A model generated the notes under the pieces. The model made no database searches and had not been told where the DNA came from. It was given only the letters and a program-made list of their open reading frames with translations. DNA of 46,818 nt. Source: Rhodobacter sp. (GTDB taxonomy: Bacteria; Pseudomonadota; Alphaproteobacteria; Rhodobacterales; Rhodobacteraceae). The DNA lies in the NCBI GenBank assembly GCA_020250125.1, contig JADCEL010000008.1, forward strand, positions 1-46,818, read 5' to 3'. The position numbers and the translations under genes were made by a program. Below, piece by piece: positions 28,474 to 37,556 of this stretch. The first letter of the stretch is position 1. The number at the start of each line of letters is the position of its first letter.

Positions 28474-29275
28474 GTGCCGGAAAACTGCCAGCCGCATGGG
28501 CCGCTGGCCGGAAGACCGGACCCTCTTTCTCACGCGCACGGCACGGTCTGGCCGGGGCTATCGCCCCGGCCACGCGGTACATGCGCAGCCCGCCCGCCGG
28601 GGCTTTGGCCCCCGGCGGGCCACGGGGGCAACGTGGCGCAGCGGCAAAGGCGATGGCCTTTGCCACTGCGGCGGTGGCCGGGGACACGGGCACATTTTCA
28701 GCCCCCGTCTCCGGGCGGGGCCAGGAAACGCGACCCGCGTTTCCCCCGCCCGCGCGGGACGGTACCCTGCAGACCGGCTGGTTCAGGCACCACGAAAGGC
28801 CAGTGCCCGACCCGGCGGGAACGAAGCGCCCGCCGGGTCGGGTCGGGCGCTGGCCGTGGGCGGGTCGGGCGCTGGCCGGGGGCTTTGGCCCCCGGCCGGT
28901 CCTGATCCCGGCGCAGCGCTGTGGCAGGGGCGATGGCCCCTGCCATGGAAGCGGTGAAACTGCTTTCGCCCCTCCGGGCGGGATCAGGAAACGCGACCCG
29001 CGTTTCCCCCGCCCGTGCCGGACGGTGCCCTGTAGACCGGCAGGTCAGGCACCACAAAAGGCCAGCGCCCGACCCGGCGGGCGGGAAGCGCCCGCCGGGG
29101 GCTGGACAGGCGCTGCCCGGGGGCTGTGGTCCCCGGTGAACCTGCGGCAGGCGCAGCGCCGTGGCCGGGGCGATGGCCCCGGCCAGACCGCCCGAGGCGC
29201 GCGCAGGCGGACGCGTTTCCTGCGTTCCGGTCGGGCACCCATGCGACCGGCACTTTTGCAGAACCCTGCCACCAT
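28474..29275. repeat. Palindromic repeat element R1 with inverted arms and two internal modules
   Basis: About 800 bases of very GC-rich, palindrome-dense sequence. The left arm (28474-28575) is an inverted copy of the right arm (29158-29275). Both contain a GGCCGGGGC(GAT)GCCCCGGCC-type palindrome followed by GACCG and a conserved CATGCG-C-GGCA block. Inside are two direct modules 263 bases apart, each with the palindrome GAAACGCG-AC-CCGCGTTTC (from about 28723 and 28986). Related sequence occurs at 36905-37165 and 46385-46818. All six frames are open for long stretches because of composition; none looks coding. Confidence 0.75.
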
Positions 29276-29552
29276 CGGCTGCGCGTCCTGCCGCCAAAGC
29301 GGCAGGCGCACCGGCCCGGAACCTGCCGGATGCGCACCGGACGGGCGATTGTCCTGCAATCGAACCGGGCAAATGGCGATGCCCGCCGTGGCGCATTCCC
29401 CGCACCGCGTCAGAATCATCACCAACAACACCGCCGTCAATTGCCCTGTTCTGCGCCCGGCCCCGCATTTTCTGCTTGAAAAAACCGCCCCGACGGCGCA
29501 AAGCGCGCCGGTGCCTGCGCCATGTCGCGGGCGGAACTCTGTTGGAGAGACT
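29276..29552. other. Upstream region of infA
   Basis: 277 bases between the repeat element and infA. The last ~60 bases probably hold the infA promoter and leader, with GGAGAG ending 5 bases before the ATG. No gene seen. Confidence 0.4.
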
Positions 29553-29771
29553 ATGGCCAAGGAAGACACGCTCGAATTTCCCGGTGTCGTCAAGGAACTC
29601 CTGCCGAACGCGACATTCAAGGTCGAGCTGGACAACGGCCACGAGTTGATCGCGACAATGGCGGGCAAGATGCGCAAGAACCGGATCCGCGTCCTGGCAG
29701 GCGACAAGGTGCAGGTCGAAATGACGCCCTATGACCTGTCCAAGGGCCGCATCAACTACCGCTTCAAGTAA
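29553..29771 (+). CDS. infA: Translation initiation factor IF-1
   Basis: 72 residues, the exact family length, a single S1-like OB fold: [13 protein letters not shown], then [30 protein letters not shown] and [14 protein letters not shown]. It binds the ribosomal A site during initiation. A good Shine-Dalgarno (TTGGAGAGA) precedes the ATG. The next gene starts at the base after its stop codon. Confidence 0.98.
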   Translation: MAKEDTLEFPGVVKELLPNATFKVELDNGHELIATMAGKMRKNRIRVLAGDKVQVEMTPYDLSKGRINYRFK

Positions 29772-30353
29772 GTGCGGCTGATCCTTGGCTCTGCCAGCCC
29801 GCGCCGGCGTGACCTGCTGGCCCAGCTTGGCCTGACGCCCGACGCCGTGATCCCCCCCGAGATCGACGAAACCCCGCGAAAGGGCGAACTGCCCCGCCCC
29901 TATTGCGCGCGTCTTGCGCGGGAAAAGGCGGCGGCGGTGCCGGTCGCCGGCCCGGAGGATGTCGTGCTTTGCGCCGATACGGCCGTGGCGCTGGGCCGCC
30001 GCATCCTGGGCAAGCCGGCGGATGCCGGCGAGGCTGCGGCCTTCCTGACCGCGCTGGGCGGGCGGCGCCATCAGGTGATCACCGCCGTTGCCGTCCGCCG
30101 CGGCGACCGGGTCTGGTCGCGCGAGTCGGTCAGTGCGGTGAAGATGAAACGCCTGTCAGACGCAGAGCTGAACAGCTACCTCGACAGCGGGGAATGGATG
30201 GGCAAGGCTGGCGGCTATGCCATTCAGGGCCGGGCAGGGGCGTTCATTCCCTGGATCAGCGGGTCCTTCACCGGCATCGTCGGCCTGCCGCTGGCCGAGA
30301 CGGCCGCCCTTCTGGCGGCAGCGGGCTGTCCGCCGTACCGGAGTGCCGCATGA
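29772..30353 (+). CDS. Maf-like nucleoside triphosphate pyrophosphatase
   Basis: 193 residues with a GTG start directly after the infA stop. The Maf signatures are [14 protein letters not shown] at the N-terminus, an [12 protein letters not shown] segment, the catalytic CADTAVAL with ILGKP, and [13 protein letters not shown] towards the C-terminus. Maf proteins hydrolyse non-canonical dNTPs/NTPs and can delay septation. It overlaps the RNase G gene by 4 bases (ATGA). Confidence 0.93.
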   Translation: MRLILGSASPRRRDLLAQLGLTPDAVIPPEIDETPRKGELPRPYCARLAREKAAAVPVAGPEDVVLCADTAVALGRRILGKPADAGEAAAFLTALGGRRHQVITAVAVRRGDRVWSRESVSAVKMKRLSDAELNSYLDSGEWMGKAGGYAIQGRAGAFIPWISGSFTGIVGLPLAETAALLAAAGCPPYRSAA

Positions 30354-31393
30354 AGGGCCGCGTCATTGCCCTGGATACCTTGCGCGGCCGCCAGGCCGCC
30401 GCGCTGATCGTGGACGGGCGGCTGGAAGATGTCCTGATCGATCCGCCCGACGGCGCGCCGGTTCCGGGGGCGATCTATCGCGGCATCGTCGAACGCCCGA
30501 TGAAGGGGCAGGGCGGCGTCTTCGTGAGGCTTGCCGATGGGGCCACGGGCTTTCTGCGCCAGGTCTCGGGTCTGGCCCCCGGCCGCCCGGTGCTGGTGCA
30601 GGTCAGCGGCGCGGCAGAGCCGGGCAAGGCCGTGCCGGTGACGGCGCGGCTTCTGTTCAAAAGCCGCTATGCGATCCTGACCCCCGATGCGCCGGGCCTG
30701 AATGTGTCGCGCCAAATCCGCGACGCGGCGGTGCGCGCCGGGCTGGACGATCTTGCGGCCGGGGCGATGGCCGGGGCCGCCCCCGGTCTGGGCCTGATCC
30801 TGCGGTCGGCCTGCGCCGGGGCGGACCCCGATGAGGTGACGCGGGATATCGCGCTGATGCGCGGTCTTGCCGAGGCGGTGCTGTCGGACCTGACCGGTGC
30901 CCCGGAACTGCTGGTGGACGGTCCCGGCGCGCAGGAAACGGCCTGGCGCGACTGGGCCGACCCGCCGCCGGATGAGGTGGCCGAAGGCGCGGGCACCTTT
31001 GCCGCCCTGGGCGTGGACGGGCTTGTGGCTGCCGTCTTGATGCCGCGGGTGCCCCTGCCCGGCGGCGGACATATGATGGTGGAACCCACCCGCGCCCTGA
31101 TCGCGGTGGATGTGAACACCGGCCCCGATACCTCTCCCGCCGCCGGTCTCAAGGCCAATATCGCCGCCGCGCGGGACCTGCCGCGCCAGCTGCGCCTGCG
31201 GGGCCTGGGCGGGCAGGTGGTGGTTGACTTTGCCCCGATGCCGAAAAGGGAACGCGCCCTGGTGGAACAGGTGCTGCGCGCGGCCTTCAAGGCGGATGGC
31301 GCGGAAAGCAGCCTGTCGGGCTGGACAACCCTGGGGCTGTACGAACTGGTGCGCAAACGCGACCGTCGGCCGCTGGCCGAGGAATTGGCATGA
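30350..31393 (+). CDS. Ribonuclease E/G family protein (short RNase G type)
   Basis: 347 residues, shorter than E. coli RNase G (489). An S1-like segment ([28 protein letters not shown]) is followed by the RNase E/G core, including [13 protein letters not shown] with the Mg-binding Asp residues and the closing [16 protein letters not shown]. The C-terminal Zn-link and the long degradosome scaffold are absent. It sits in the conserved infA-maf-RNase order of Rhodobacterales. Confidence 0.9.
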   Translation: MKGRVIALDTLRGRQAAALIVDGRLEDVLIDPPDGAPVPGAIYRGIVERPMKGQGGVFVRLADGATGFLRQVSGLAPGRPVLVQVSGAAEPGKAVPVTARLLFKSRYAILTPDAPGLNVSRQIRDAAVRAGLDDLAAGAMAGAAPGLGLILRSACAGADPDEVTRDIALMRGLAEAVLSDLTGAPELLVDGPGAQETAWRDWADPPPDEVAEGAGTFAALGVDGLVAAVLMPRVPLPGGGHMMVEPTRALIAVDVNTGPDTSPAAGLKANIAAARDLPRQLRLRGLGGQVVVDFAPMPKRERALVEQVLRAAFKADGAESSLSGWTTLGLYELVRKRDRRPLAEELA

Positions 31394-31954
31394 GCAAGGC
31401 CAGCCCCGATGCCCGAGACAGCCCGCCGGGTGGGTCACTCTGCTGCCTGCACCTGCTGATCGGTTTCGGTGCCGTTGCGGCAGACCATGGCAGGGCGGTG
31501 TGCGCCACGGGCGGCATGGGGCCGCTGGCGCGTGCGCAAGGCAATCCGGCACCTGACGCCTGCCGGGGCCTGTGACCGGGCGTCCAAACGGGCATCTTCC
31601 CACAGCCATGCTTTGGGCATCCCCGATCCGGCAACATGCCTGCACAAGTGCGGCCAGCCGTCATCGGTCTGCCCGATATGGTTGGTGCGACCCGGACCGC
31701 TTGCCTGGCACGGGCCGTTCACCCCGCCAGGACAAGGCCCGCATGACGCCCGCAATCCTGCGGGCAAGCGATGTGGCGCGGGTAGCGCATTCAAGAACCT
31801 GATGTCGCGGTGGCGGTTGGAGCGGAGTTCAACCTAGTCTCCTGCGGAAGAAGACGGGATGACTTCGGGTCTGACGGTTTGGCGCGCTGCCGCCGCCGCC
31901 CCTGACCGCGAACGCGACGCGTCATTCATTTCCCGACGGGGCTGCTGCCCGCTT
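31394..31954. other. Region after RNase G where yacG would be expected; nothing recognisable
   Basis: About 560 bases. In many Rhodobacterales a yacG gene (zinc-binding gyrase inhibitor, C-x2-C...C-x3-C) follows this RNase gene; no frame here shows that pattern. A 61-codon frame starts as ATGA at the RNase stop, but its composition does not look like a real protein. No tRNA cloverleaf was found. Confidence 0.4.
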
Positions 31955-32932
31955 TCAGGGTGTGCCGAGATCTCCGCCCGGCGGCAGTGGCCTGCCGTCG
32001 GCGGTCAGATCCGACAGGCGCTGATGAAAGCGGATGGATTGCACAGGCATTGCCGCGTTTCGGGCGGCACGTGCCGCAAGATGCCGGTGCCCGGTCTTTT
32101 CCAGCTGGTCCATCAGCCTGTCCAGATAGGGGCCATGGCTGTGCCGCTTGCGGAACAGCCGGTGAAACAGGCGGGCGTCCAGACTGCCCTCGCAGGCGGC
32201 GGTGATCAGCGGCGTCAGAAGCTGCATCCCCTCCAGCGCCTGTTCCACCTGCGGGCCGATCCTTCGGGCGCGCAGCGCGGTGACATGGGGCCGGGCAAAC
32301 AGCGCCGCATGCATCGCATCCAGCGGCTCGGCCGGATCAAAGACCACAAAGACATCACCCGCGCCTTCGGTCATGTCGGGCGCATAGCCGTAGCGGTCGG
32401 TGAAGGTCAGGCGGCGGAGGCGGGCGTGCCGGGTGTCCCAGCCGGTCAGGGCCGGGTCCAGCGTGGCCACCGGGGCAAGGGCCAGCACCGTGGCACCGGG
32501 CGCTGCCACGGCAAAGGCGCAGGCGGCATAGGCCCCCATGCCCGCCCCGTAGAACACGACCCGGTCGAAGCCTTCGAAAAAGGCAGTGTCCACCAGCCCG
32601 TCGAAAAAGCTGTAGACAGCGGGGTCGCGGTACCAGGTCTGGCCATCGGCGATCAGGCACAGGGCAGACCAGCCGCGGTCATGGGCCAGGGCATAGCCCA
32701 TCGGCAGGCCACCCGTCCGGTGCCGGATGCCGGCGACGGTTTCAAAGGTTACCAGCAGAATGGGGCCGTTATCGCTGAAAAATGCCCAGTGCCGGTTGCC
32801 CAGGGTCCGGAAGAACCCGGCATCCTTGCCAGTCCTTTCGATCGTCGCAAGCAGGCCGGCCCGGTCCGGCTGCGCGCCGTCCTGCAGGGGCCGGTCGTTG
32901 CCCTCACCGGCGTTGTCGATCATCTGGGTCAT
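31955..32932 (-). CDS. Conserved Rhodobacterales protein with alpha/beta-hydrolase-like core
   Basis: 325 residues. Recognisable blocks are LGNRHWAFFSDNGPILLVTFETV, QTWYRDPAVYSFFDGLVDTAFFEGFDRVVFYGAGMGAYAACAF, and FTDRYGYAPDMTE. The VVFYGAGMGAYA stretch resembles a nucleophile-elbow turn, but its central residue is Met rather than Ser/Cys/Asp, so hydrolase activity is doubtful. Homologues are sometimes labelled phosphoadenosine phosphosulfate reductase in databases; no PAPS-binding motif is visible here. Function unknown. Confidence 0.7.
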   Translation of the reverse strand: MTQMIDNAGEGNDRPLQDGAQPDRAGLLATIERTGKDAGFFRTLGNRHWAFFSDNGPILLVTFETVAGIRHRTGGLPMGYALAHDRGWSALCLIADGQTWYRDPAVYSFFDGLVDTAFFEGFDRVVFYGAGMGAYAACAFAVAAPGATVLALAPVATLDPALTGWDTRHARLRRLTFTDRYGYAPDMTEGAGDVFVVFDPAEPLDAMHAALFARPHVTALRARRIGPQVEQALEGMQLLTPLITAACEGSLDARLFHRLFRKRHSHGPYLDRLMDQLEKTGHRHLAARAARNAAMPVQSIRFHQRLSDLTADGRPLPPGGDLGTP

Positions 32933-33346
32933 CCGGCACGGCCTTCACCAACTCTGCACGCCATATGCGTCTTGCCCGGGGCATCGCAAGACGCCATGGC
33001 GGTTTTGCGCTGGCACTGCGGCATTCCTGCAAAAGGATGACCCGATCACGGACAGAAGGCGAGTCCTCTTTCCCCTGGCCTGTTGCGCGACAGGGGAATG
33101 ATCCGCGCCGACCTGTCCATCCGGCAGGGCCGGGGTCACCGACCCCGCCCGTCGGTCTGGGCGGCAGACAGCTTTGCCGCGCCGGTGCCCGCCATCCGGG
33201 GCAGGGGGCGGTTGCGCGCGAATCACCGGCCCGGCTTTTCGCAATGCGCCGCGCCGCCGATGCCCCCCTTCCTTGGTCGCATTCCCGCGCGCCACGGCTT
33301 GACCCTGCGCTGCGGCACCGCCACCATCGGTACGGGGAGTTCCGCA
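32933..33346. other. Divergent intergenic region
   Basis: About 410 bases between a minus-strand gene and the MoxR operon, so it should hold both promoters. A small hairpin with GGGGTC/GACCCC arms lies near 33131-33147. No gene recognised. Confidence 0.4.
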
Positions 33347-34255
33347 TTGAAAACCATCGCATCCATCGACGCCGTGCAACAGCTTCTGGCCGGGGAACGC
33401 TATGTCTGCGGCAGGCCGCTGGCCACGGTGGTCTTTCTGGCGCTTCGGCTGGGACGCCCGCTGTTTCTGGAAGGCGAGGCCGGCACCGGCAAGACCGAAA
33501 TCGCCAAGGCGCTGGCCGCCGCCCTGGGCCGCCGCCTGATCCGGTTGCAGTGCTATGAGGGGCTTGATGCCTCTTCCGCTGTCTACGAATGGAACTTCGC
33601 CGAGCAGATGATCGCGATCCGCACCGCCGAGGCGGCAGGCGGGGCGGACCGTCACGCGCTGAAGACAGAGCTGTTCACCGAAGAATACCTCATCGAACGC
33701 CCCCTGCTTCAGGCGATGCGCCCACAGGCGGGCGGCGCGCCGGTTCTGCTGATTGACGAGCTGGACCGCACGGATGAACCTTTCGAGGCCTTCCTGCTGG
33801 AAGCGCTGTCGGATTTCCAGGTGACGATCCCCGAGCTTGGCACCATCGTCGCCCCCGAACCGCCCATCGTCATCCTGACCTCGAACCGCACGCGCGAGGT
33901 GCATGACGCGCTCAAACGCCGCTGCCTGTACCACTGGGTCGATTACCCCAGCTTCCCGCGGGAGATGGAGATCCTGCAGGCCCGCGCGCCGGAGGCCTCG
34001 GCCAGGCTCAGCGCCGAGGTTGTGGCCTTTGTGCAGCGCCTGCGCGGTGAAGACCTGTTCAAGAAGCCGGGTGTTGCCGAAACCATCGACTGGGCGAAAT
34101 GCCTGCTGGCGCTGGATGTGATCGCCCTGTCGCCCGAGGTGATCGCCGACACGCTGGGCGCGATCCTGAAGTATCAGGACGACATCCAGAAAATCCAGGG
34201 GTCCGAGGCAAAGCGCCTGCTGGACGAGGTGCGCCAGACGATGACCGTCGCATGA
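33347..34255 (+). CDS. MoxR-type AAA+ ATPase, CoxD-like
   Basis: 302 residues from a TTG at 33347, preceded by GGGGAG at a good distance; homology begins at residue ~5 (IASIDAVQQLLAGERYV), which decides this start over upstream ATGs. Walker A GEAGTGKTE is at 43-51, Walker B is VLLIDELDR, and the sensor region is ILTSNRTREVHDALKRRCLYHW. The RLIRLQCYEGLDASSAVYEWN block is typical of CoxD/CbbQ-like chaperone ATPases. It is coupled to the next two genes by overlaps and probably works with the VWA protein on a metalloenzyme. Confidence 0.88.
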   Translation: MKTIASIDAVQQLLAGERYVCGRPLATVVFLALRLGRPLFLEGEAGTGKTEIAKALAAALGRRLIRLQCYEGLDASSAVYEWNFAEQMIAIRTAEAAGGADRHALKTELFTEEYLIERPLLQAMRPQAGGAPVLLIDELDRTDEPFEAFLLEALSDFQVTIPELGTIVAPEPPIVILTSNRTREVHDALKRRCLYHWVDYPSFPREMEILQARAPEASARLSAEVVAFVQRLRGEDLFKKPGVAETIDWAKCLLALDVIALSPEVIADTLGAILKYQDDIQKIQGSEAKRLLDEVRQTMTVA

Positions 34256-35151
34256 CCGGGCTGACAGGGCATGTCCGGGTGCTTCAGCCGCATCCGGGCC
34301 TGTTCGCCTTCTACGATGGCCGGATCAAAGGGCAGAGGTTTGCCAAGGGTCCGAACTGGGTCGATGACGGGGCGCTGTCGCTGGGCATCGCCTCTTATGC
34401 GCTGGTCGATGATGATGCCGCGCTGGTCTATGACACCCATGTCTCGCTGCCCCATGCCCGGCTGATCCGCCGGACCCTGGAACAGGCGGGGGTGCGGCGG
34501 TTCACGGTCGTGCTCAGCCACTGCCATCTGGACCATGTGGCGGGAACCGGGGCGTTTGCCGATTGCGAGATCATCGCCAATCGCCGCACCTTCCAGCATC
34601 TGACGCGGGACCGTGCGGCGATCGAGGCGGGAACGCTGGGCGGGATGCCCGCCATCGCGCCGCTGATCCTGCCGACACGGGTGTTCGAGGGCGTGGTGGA
34701 CCTGCAGATTGGCCGGCGGGCGGTGCGGCTGATCGAGGCCAATATCCACAGCGATGACGCCACTGTCGTCTGGCTTGCCGACAGCGGCATCCTTCTGGCA
34801 GGCGATACGGTGGAAGATACTGTCACCTACGTTGGTGATCCGCTGAGCTTTGGCGCGCATCTGTCTGATATCGAAAGATTGTCTGCGTATCTGCCGCAGC
34901 ATGTTCTGCCAAATCACGGCGCGCCCGAGGTTATCGCGGCGGGCGGCTATGCCGCTTCGCTGCTGCCCGCCACCGCCGCCTATATCCGCTGGCTGATGCG
35001 GCTGCGCACCGATCCGGGCCTGGCGGAGACGCCGCTGGATCAGGTGATTGCCCCGCAGCTGGCAGACGGATCGTTGCGCTGGTTCGCGCCCTATGCGGCG
35101 ATCCACCGCCGGAACGTGGCCCGGACCCTTGCGGCCTATGGCCATGGCTGA
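34252..35151 (+). CDS. MBL-fold metallo-hydrolase
   Basis: 299 residues from the ATG overlapping the ATPase stop (ATGA). The zinc-binding motif HCHLDH lies in VVLSHCHLDHVAGTG. Further ligands are in ANIHSDDATVVW, GDTVED (metal-bridging Asp) and LPNHGAPE (last His). Substrate unknown. Its place between a MoxR ATPase and a CoxE-like VWA protein suggests a maturation or quality-control role, which is inference. Confidence 0.85.
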   Translation: MTGLTGHVRVLQPHPGLFAFYDGRIKGQRFAKGPNWVDDGALSLGIASYALVDDDAALVYDTHVSLPHARLIRRTLEQAGVRRFTVVLSHCHLDHVAGTGAFADCEIIANRRTFQHLTRDRAAIEAGTLGGMPAIAPLILPTRVFEGVVDLQIGRRAVRLIEANIHSDDATVVWLADSGILLAGDTVEDTVTYVGDPLSFGAHLSDIERLSAYLPQHVLPNHGAPEVIAAGGYAASLLPATAAYIRWLMRLRTDPGLAETPLDQVIAPQLADGSLRWFAPYAAIHRRNVARTLAAYGHG

Positions 35152-36403
35152 CGCCCCCGCCCTTGATCTGCCCGCCGACGGCAGGCTGGGCCACAACATC
35201 GCCCATTTTGCCCGCGCGCTGCGCAAGGCGGGCCTGCCCATCGGCCCCGGCCGGGTGCTGGACGCAATCCGCGCGGTTGAGGCCGCCGGCTTTTCCGAAC
35301 GGGTCGATTTCTACTGGACGCTGCACGCCTGCTTTGTCAGCCGCCCCGAACACCGTCCGGTCTTTGCCCAGGTCTTCCGCCTGTTCTGGCGCGACCCGCG
35401 ATATCTGGAACAGATGATGAGTCTGATGCTGCCTGCGGTGCGCGGCGTGCAGGACGACCGCGCGGCGGCCCCTGCCGAAAAGCGCGCGGCAGAGGCCCTG
35501 CTGGACGGGGCGCAGCGCGATCTGCCCGAGGCCGGCGACCGGGACCTTCCCCCGGAAGAGATCGAGATCGATGCGCGCTTTACGCTGTCGCCGGAAGAAC
35601 GCCTGCGCACGCTGGATTTCGAACAGATGAGCACGGCGGAAATGGCCGGGGCGCGGCGGATGCTGGCCCGCCTGTCGCTGCCCGTGCGCCCCCTGCCCTC
35701 GCGCCGGACGGTGGCCGATGCGCTGGGCGCGCGGCCCGACTGGCGCGGCACCTTCCGCGCCTCGCTGCGCCAGGGCGGAGAGATTGCGCGCATCCTGCGC
35801 CAATCCCCCCGCCAGCGCTGGCCGAACCTGATCGTGATCTGCGACATCTCCGGCTCCATGGCGCAGTATTCGCGGATGGTGCTGCACTTCGTCCATGCCG
35901 TGGCCAACCGCAAGGGGCAGGGCTGGGCACGGGTCCATGCCTTTACCTTTGGCACGCGGCTGACCAATGTCACCCGCCACCTGCGCCAGCGCGATGTCGA
36001 TGCGGCGCTGGCCGCCGCCGGGGCCGAGGCGCAGGACTGGTCGGGCGGCACCCGGATAGCCGCCTGCCTGCATGTGTTCAACCGCGACTGGGCGCGGCGC
36101 GTGCTGGGGCAGGGGGCGGTGGTGCTGCTGATCACCGACGGGCTGGACCGTGACGAGGGCGGCGATCTGGGGCGGGAAATGGAGCGTCTGCACCTGTCTG
36201 CCCGCCGCCTGATCTGGATCAACCCCCTGCTGCGCTGGGATGGTTTTGCGCCGAAGGCGGGCGGCATCCGCGCCATGCTGCCCCATGTCGACAGCTTCCG
36301 CGCAGGTCACTCCATCGCCTCGCTGGAGGCGCTGGCCGACGCCGTTTCAGCGGCGCGCGACAGCGGCGAAAAGGACCGGCTGATGCGGATGATGGTGGCG
36401 TGA
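35144..36403 (+). CDS. VWA domain protein, CoxE family
   Basis: 419 residues from the ATG at 35144 (an ATG two codons earlier is equally possible). The N-terminal helical part (GRLGHNIAHFARALRKAGLPIGPGRVLDAI) is typical of CoxE-like proteins. The C-terminal von Willebrand A domain has the MIDAS motif VICDISGSMAQYS and later LLITDGLDRD. Such proteins pair with MoxR/CoxD ATPases. It overlaps the MBL gene by 8 bases. No CO dehydrogenase structural genes are in the window, so the client enzyme is unknown. Confidence 0.88.
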   Translation: MADAPALDLPADGRLGHNIAHFARALRKAGLPIGPGRVLDAIRAVEAAGFSERVDFYWTLHACFVSRPEHRPVFAQVFRLFWRDPRYLEQMMSLMLPAVRGVQDDRAAAPAEKRAAEALLDGAQRDLPEAGDRDLPPEEIEIDARFTLSPEERLRTLDFEQMSTAEMAGARRMLARLSLPVRPLPSRRTVADALGARPDWRGTFRASLRQGGEIARILRQSPRQRWPNLIVICDISGSMAQYSRMVLHFVHAVANRKGQGWARVHAFTFGTRLTNVTRHLRQRDVDAALAAAGAEAQDWSGGTRIAACLHVFNRDWARRVLGQGAVVLLITDGLDRDEGGDLGREMERLHLSARRLIWINPLLRWDGFAPKAGGIRAMLPHVDSFRAGHSIASLEALADAVSAARDSGEKDRLMRMMVA

Positions 36404-36409
36404 CGCCCA

Positions 36410-36721
36410 TCAGGCAAGATCGCAGTGCCAGGGATCAGGACCCTGCGCATGGAACGGTCCTGCTGCGGGAAGCGGCATCAGCCCCCGGTCAAGACTTGCC
36501 CCCCCGAAACGGTGGCCCGCATGTGCAACTGCATCAAGCCCGGCATGGGCCGTTGCGCCTTCGATGAACAGCCAGCCGGCAGGGTCTTCGGCGACAAGCC
36601 CGCAATGCCGCAAGAAGGTACTGCCAGGGGTGCTTCGGATCGGACAGGCGCGCACCCTGCCGGATCGGTCAAGGCGGTGCATCAGTCGTGCCCCCCAAAC
36701 TGCCAAGGGCACATCCGGCAT
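36410..36721 (-). CDS. Possible small hypothetical protein
   Basis: 103 residues, convergent with the VWA gene, with 6 bases between the stops. Codon choice looks coding (for example the AEDPAGWLFIEGATAHAGLDAVAHAGHRFGG segment). I do not recognise a family, and the frame also continues upstream without a clear start. It could be a remnant. Confidence 0.35.
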   Translation of the reverse strand: MPDVPLAVWGARLMHRLDRSGRVRACPIRSTPGSTFLRHCGLVAEDPAGWLFIEGATAHAGLDAVAHAGHRFGGASLDRGLMPLPAAGPFHAQGPDPWHCDLA

Positions 36722-37290
36722 CCATGACCGCGATCGGGGTGCTGCCGCCATACGCAGGCACCCAAGGATCGCCCCGGCAGGAATACTGCGGCAGCAGGCC
36801 TTGCCGTGCAGGTTGGGGATCCGGGGCCTTGGCGGGGTGCAGAAAAATGCCTGTCCCGCTTGCCGGACGGGGACATCATCCTGATCCGCCTGACATGGGC
36901 TTGCCATTCCGGGCGGACCCCGAAACGCAGCCCGTTTCCCCGCCCGGTCAGGGGCCACGGTCCCGGCAGGACCGTTCCCGAAGCTACGCAGACCAGCGCC
37001 CGCCGGGAAATGGCCGGGGGCTGTGGCCCCTGGCGGGCCAAGGGGCAGCGGAGCGCTGTGGCAGGGGAGATGGCCCCGGTCAGACCGAAGGCGCCTGCGG
37101 AAGAGGGTGCTGGTGTCCCGTCGCCGGCCCATGCGGCCGGCATTGTTTCACCCGCGTGTCAGCATCAGGCTGCCATGACAGGCCGCAGGTCAGGGGTTGG
37201 CATAACGCCGCAGGCACCCTGGCGGCCGCTTCGGGGGCCGCCTGCCGGGTCCGCAGCAGAAGATTCCGGCATCCCTGCCGGATGTTCCCG
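36722..37290. other. Non-coding region containing repeat R2
   Basis: About 570 bases between a doubtful small gene and the terminator of the helicase tail copy. It includes repeat R2 (36905-37165). No protein recognised. Confidence 0.4.
36905..37165 (+). repeat. Palindromic repeat element R2, partial copy of R1
   Basis: Contains the module palindrome in degenerate form (GAAACGCAGCCCGTTTCC near 36920-36940), then GCTGTGGCAGGGGAGATGGCC and a right arm with CAGACCG and a CCATGCGGCCGGCA block. Order and spacing match the right half of R1. No left arm is recognisable. Confidence 0.6.
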
Positions 37291-37319
37291 GCGAAGAAGG
37301 CCCCCGAACCGGGGGCCTT
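37291..37319 (-). terminator. Intrinsic terminator after the duplicated helicase tail (copy A)
   Basis: A 9-bp stem, AAGGCCCCC (37297-37305) with GGGGGCCTT (37311-37319), just beyond the stop of the duplicated helicase end. Its counterpart after the intact helicase is at 38824-38847, so the duplication includes the terminator. Confidence 0.65.
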
Positions 37320-37323
37320 TCCG

Positions 37324-37451
37324 TTACTCGCCCGAAGATCCGGCCGTTGCAAAGCTTCTGGTCAGAAAGTCCGGCATGTGGTCGCCCATGCCGATCACCG
37401 TGCCGTCGTCGCGCCGGTTCGGCTCGCGGCGCTGATCGCGGTCCGGGCGGG
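37324..37451 (-). pseudogene. Truncated duplicate of the DEAD-box helicase 3' end (repeat A)
   Basis: 37347-37451 matches 38871-38975, the C-terminal coding end of the helicase, with 2 mismatches in 105 bases. It encodes in frame the tail GMGDHMPDFLTRSFAT, then ends AGSSGE instead of SSSAE. Upstream of 37451 the similarity stops abruptly and non-homologous sequence begins, so the fragment has no start. It marks the outer boundary of the TrpRS-carrying insert. Confidence 0.88.
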
Positions 37452-37556
37452 AGCGACGATCTGCGCGGCATTCGCGAGCTTGTCTGGGTATGCGGCCAAA
37501 AGCCCAATGCGCGAATTCCAAAGCCCGGACAAAAGACGGCACACCTGGCGTTATCT

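Noticed and set aside
28581..29771. Plus-strand open frame leading into infA
   Set aside because: It runs through palindromic repeats and ends with infA. All frames are open there because stop codons are rare in this composition. infA has its own ATG and ribosome-binding site.
31390..31575. yacG gene after RNase G
   Set aside because: The position fits, but no frame shows the four-Cys zinc pattern of YacG.
31760..31860. tRNA-like stretch (GCGCGGGTAGCGCATTC)
   Set aside because: No TTC arm or acceptor stem closes the fold.
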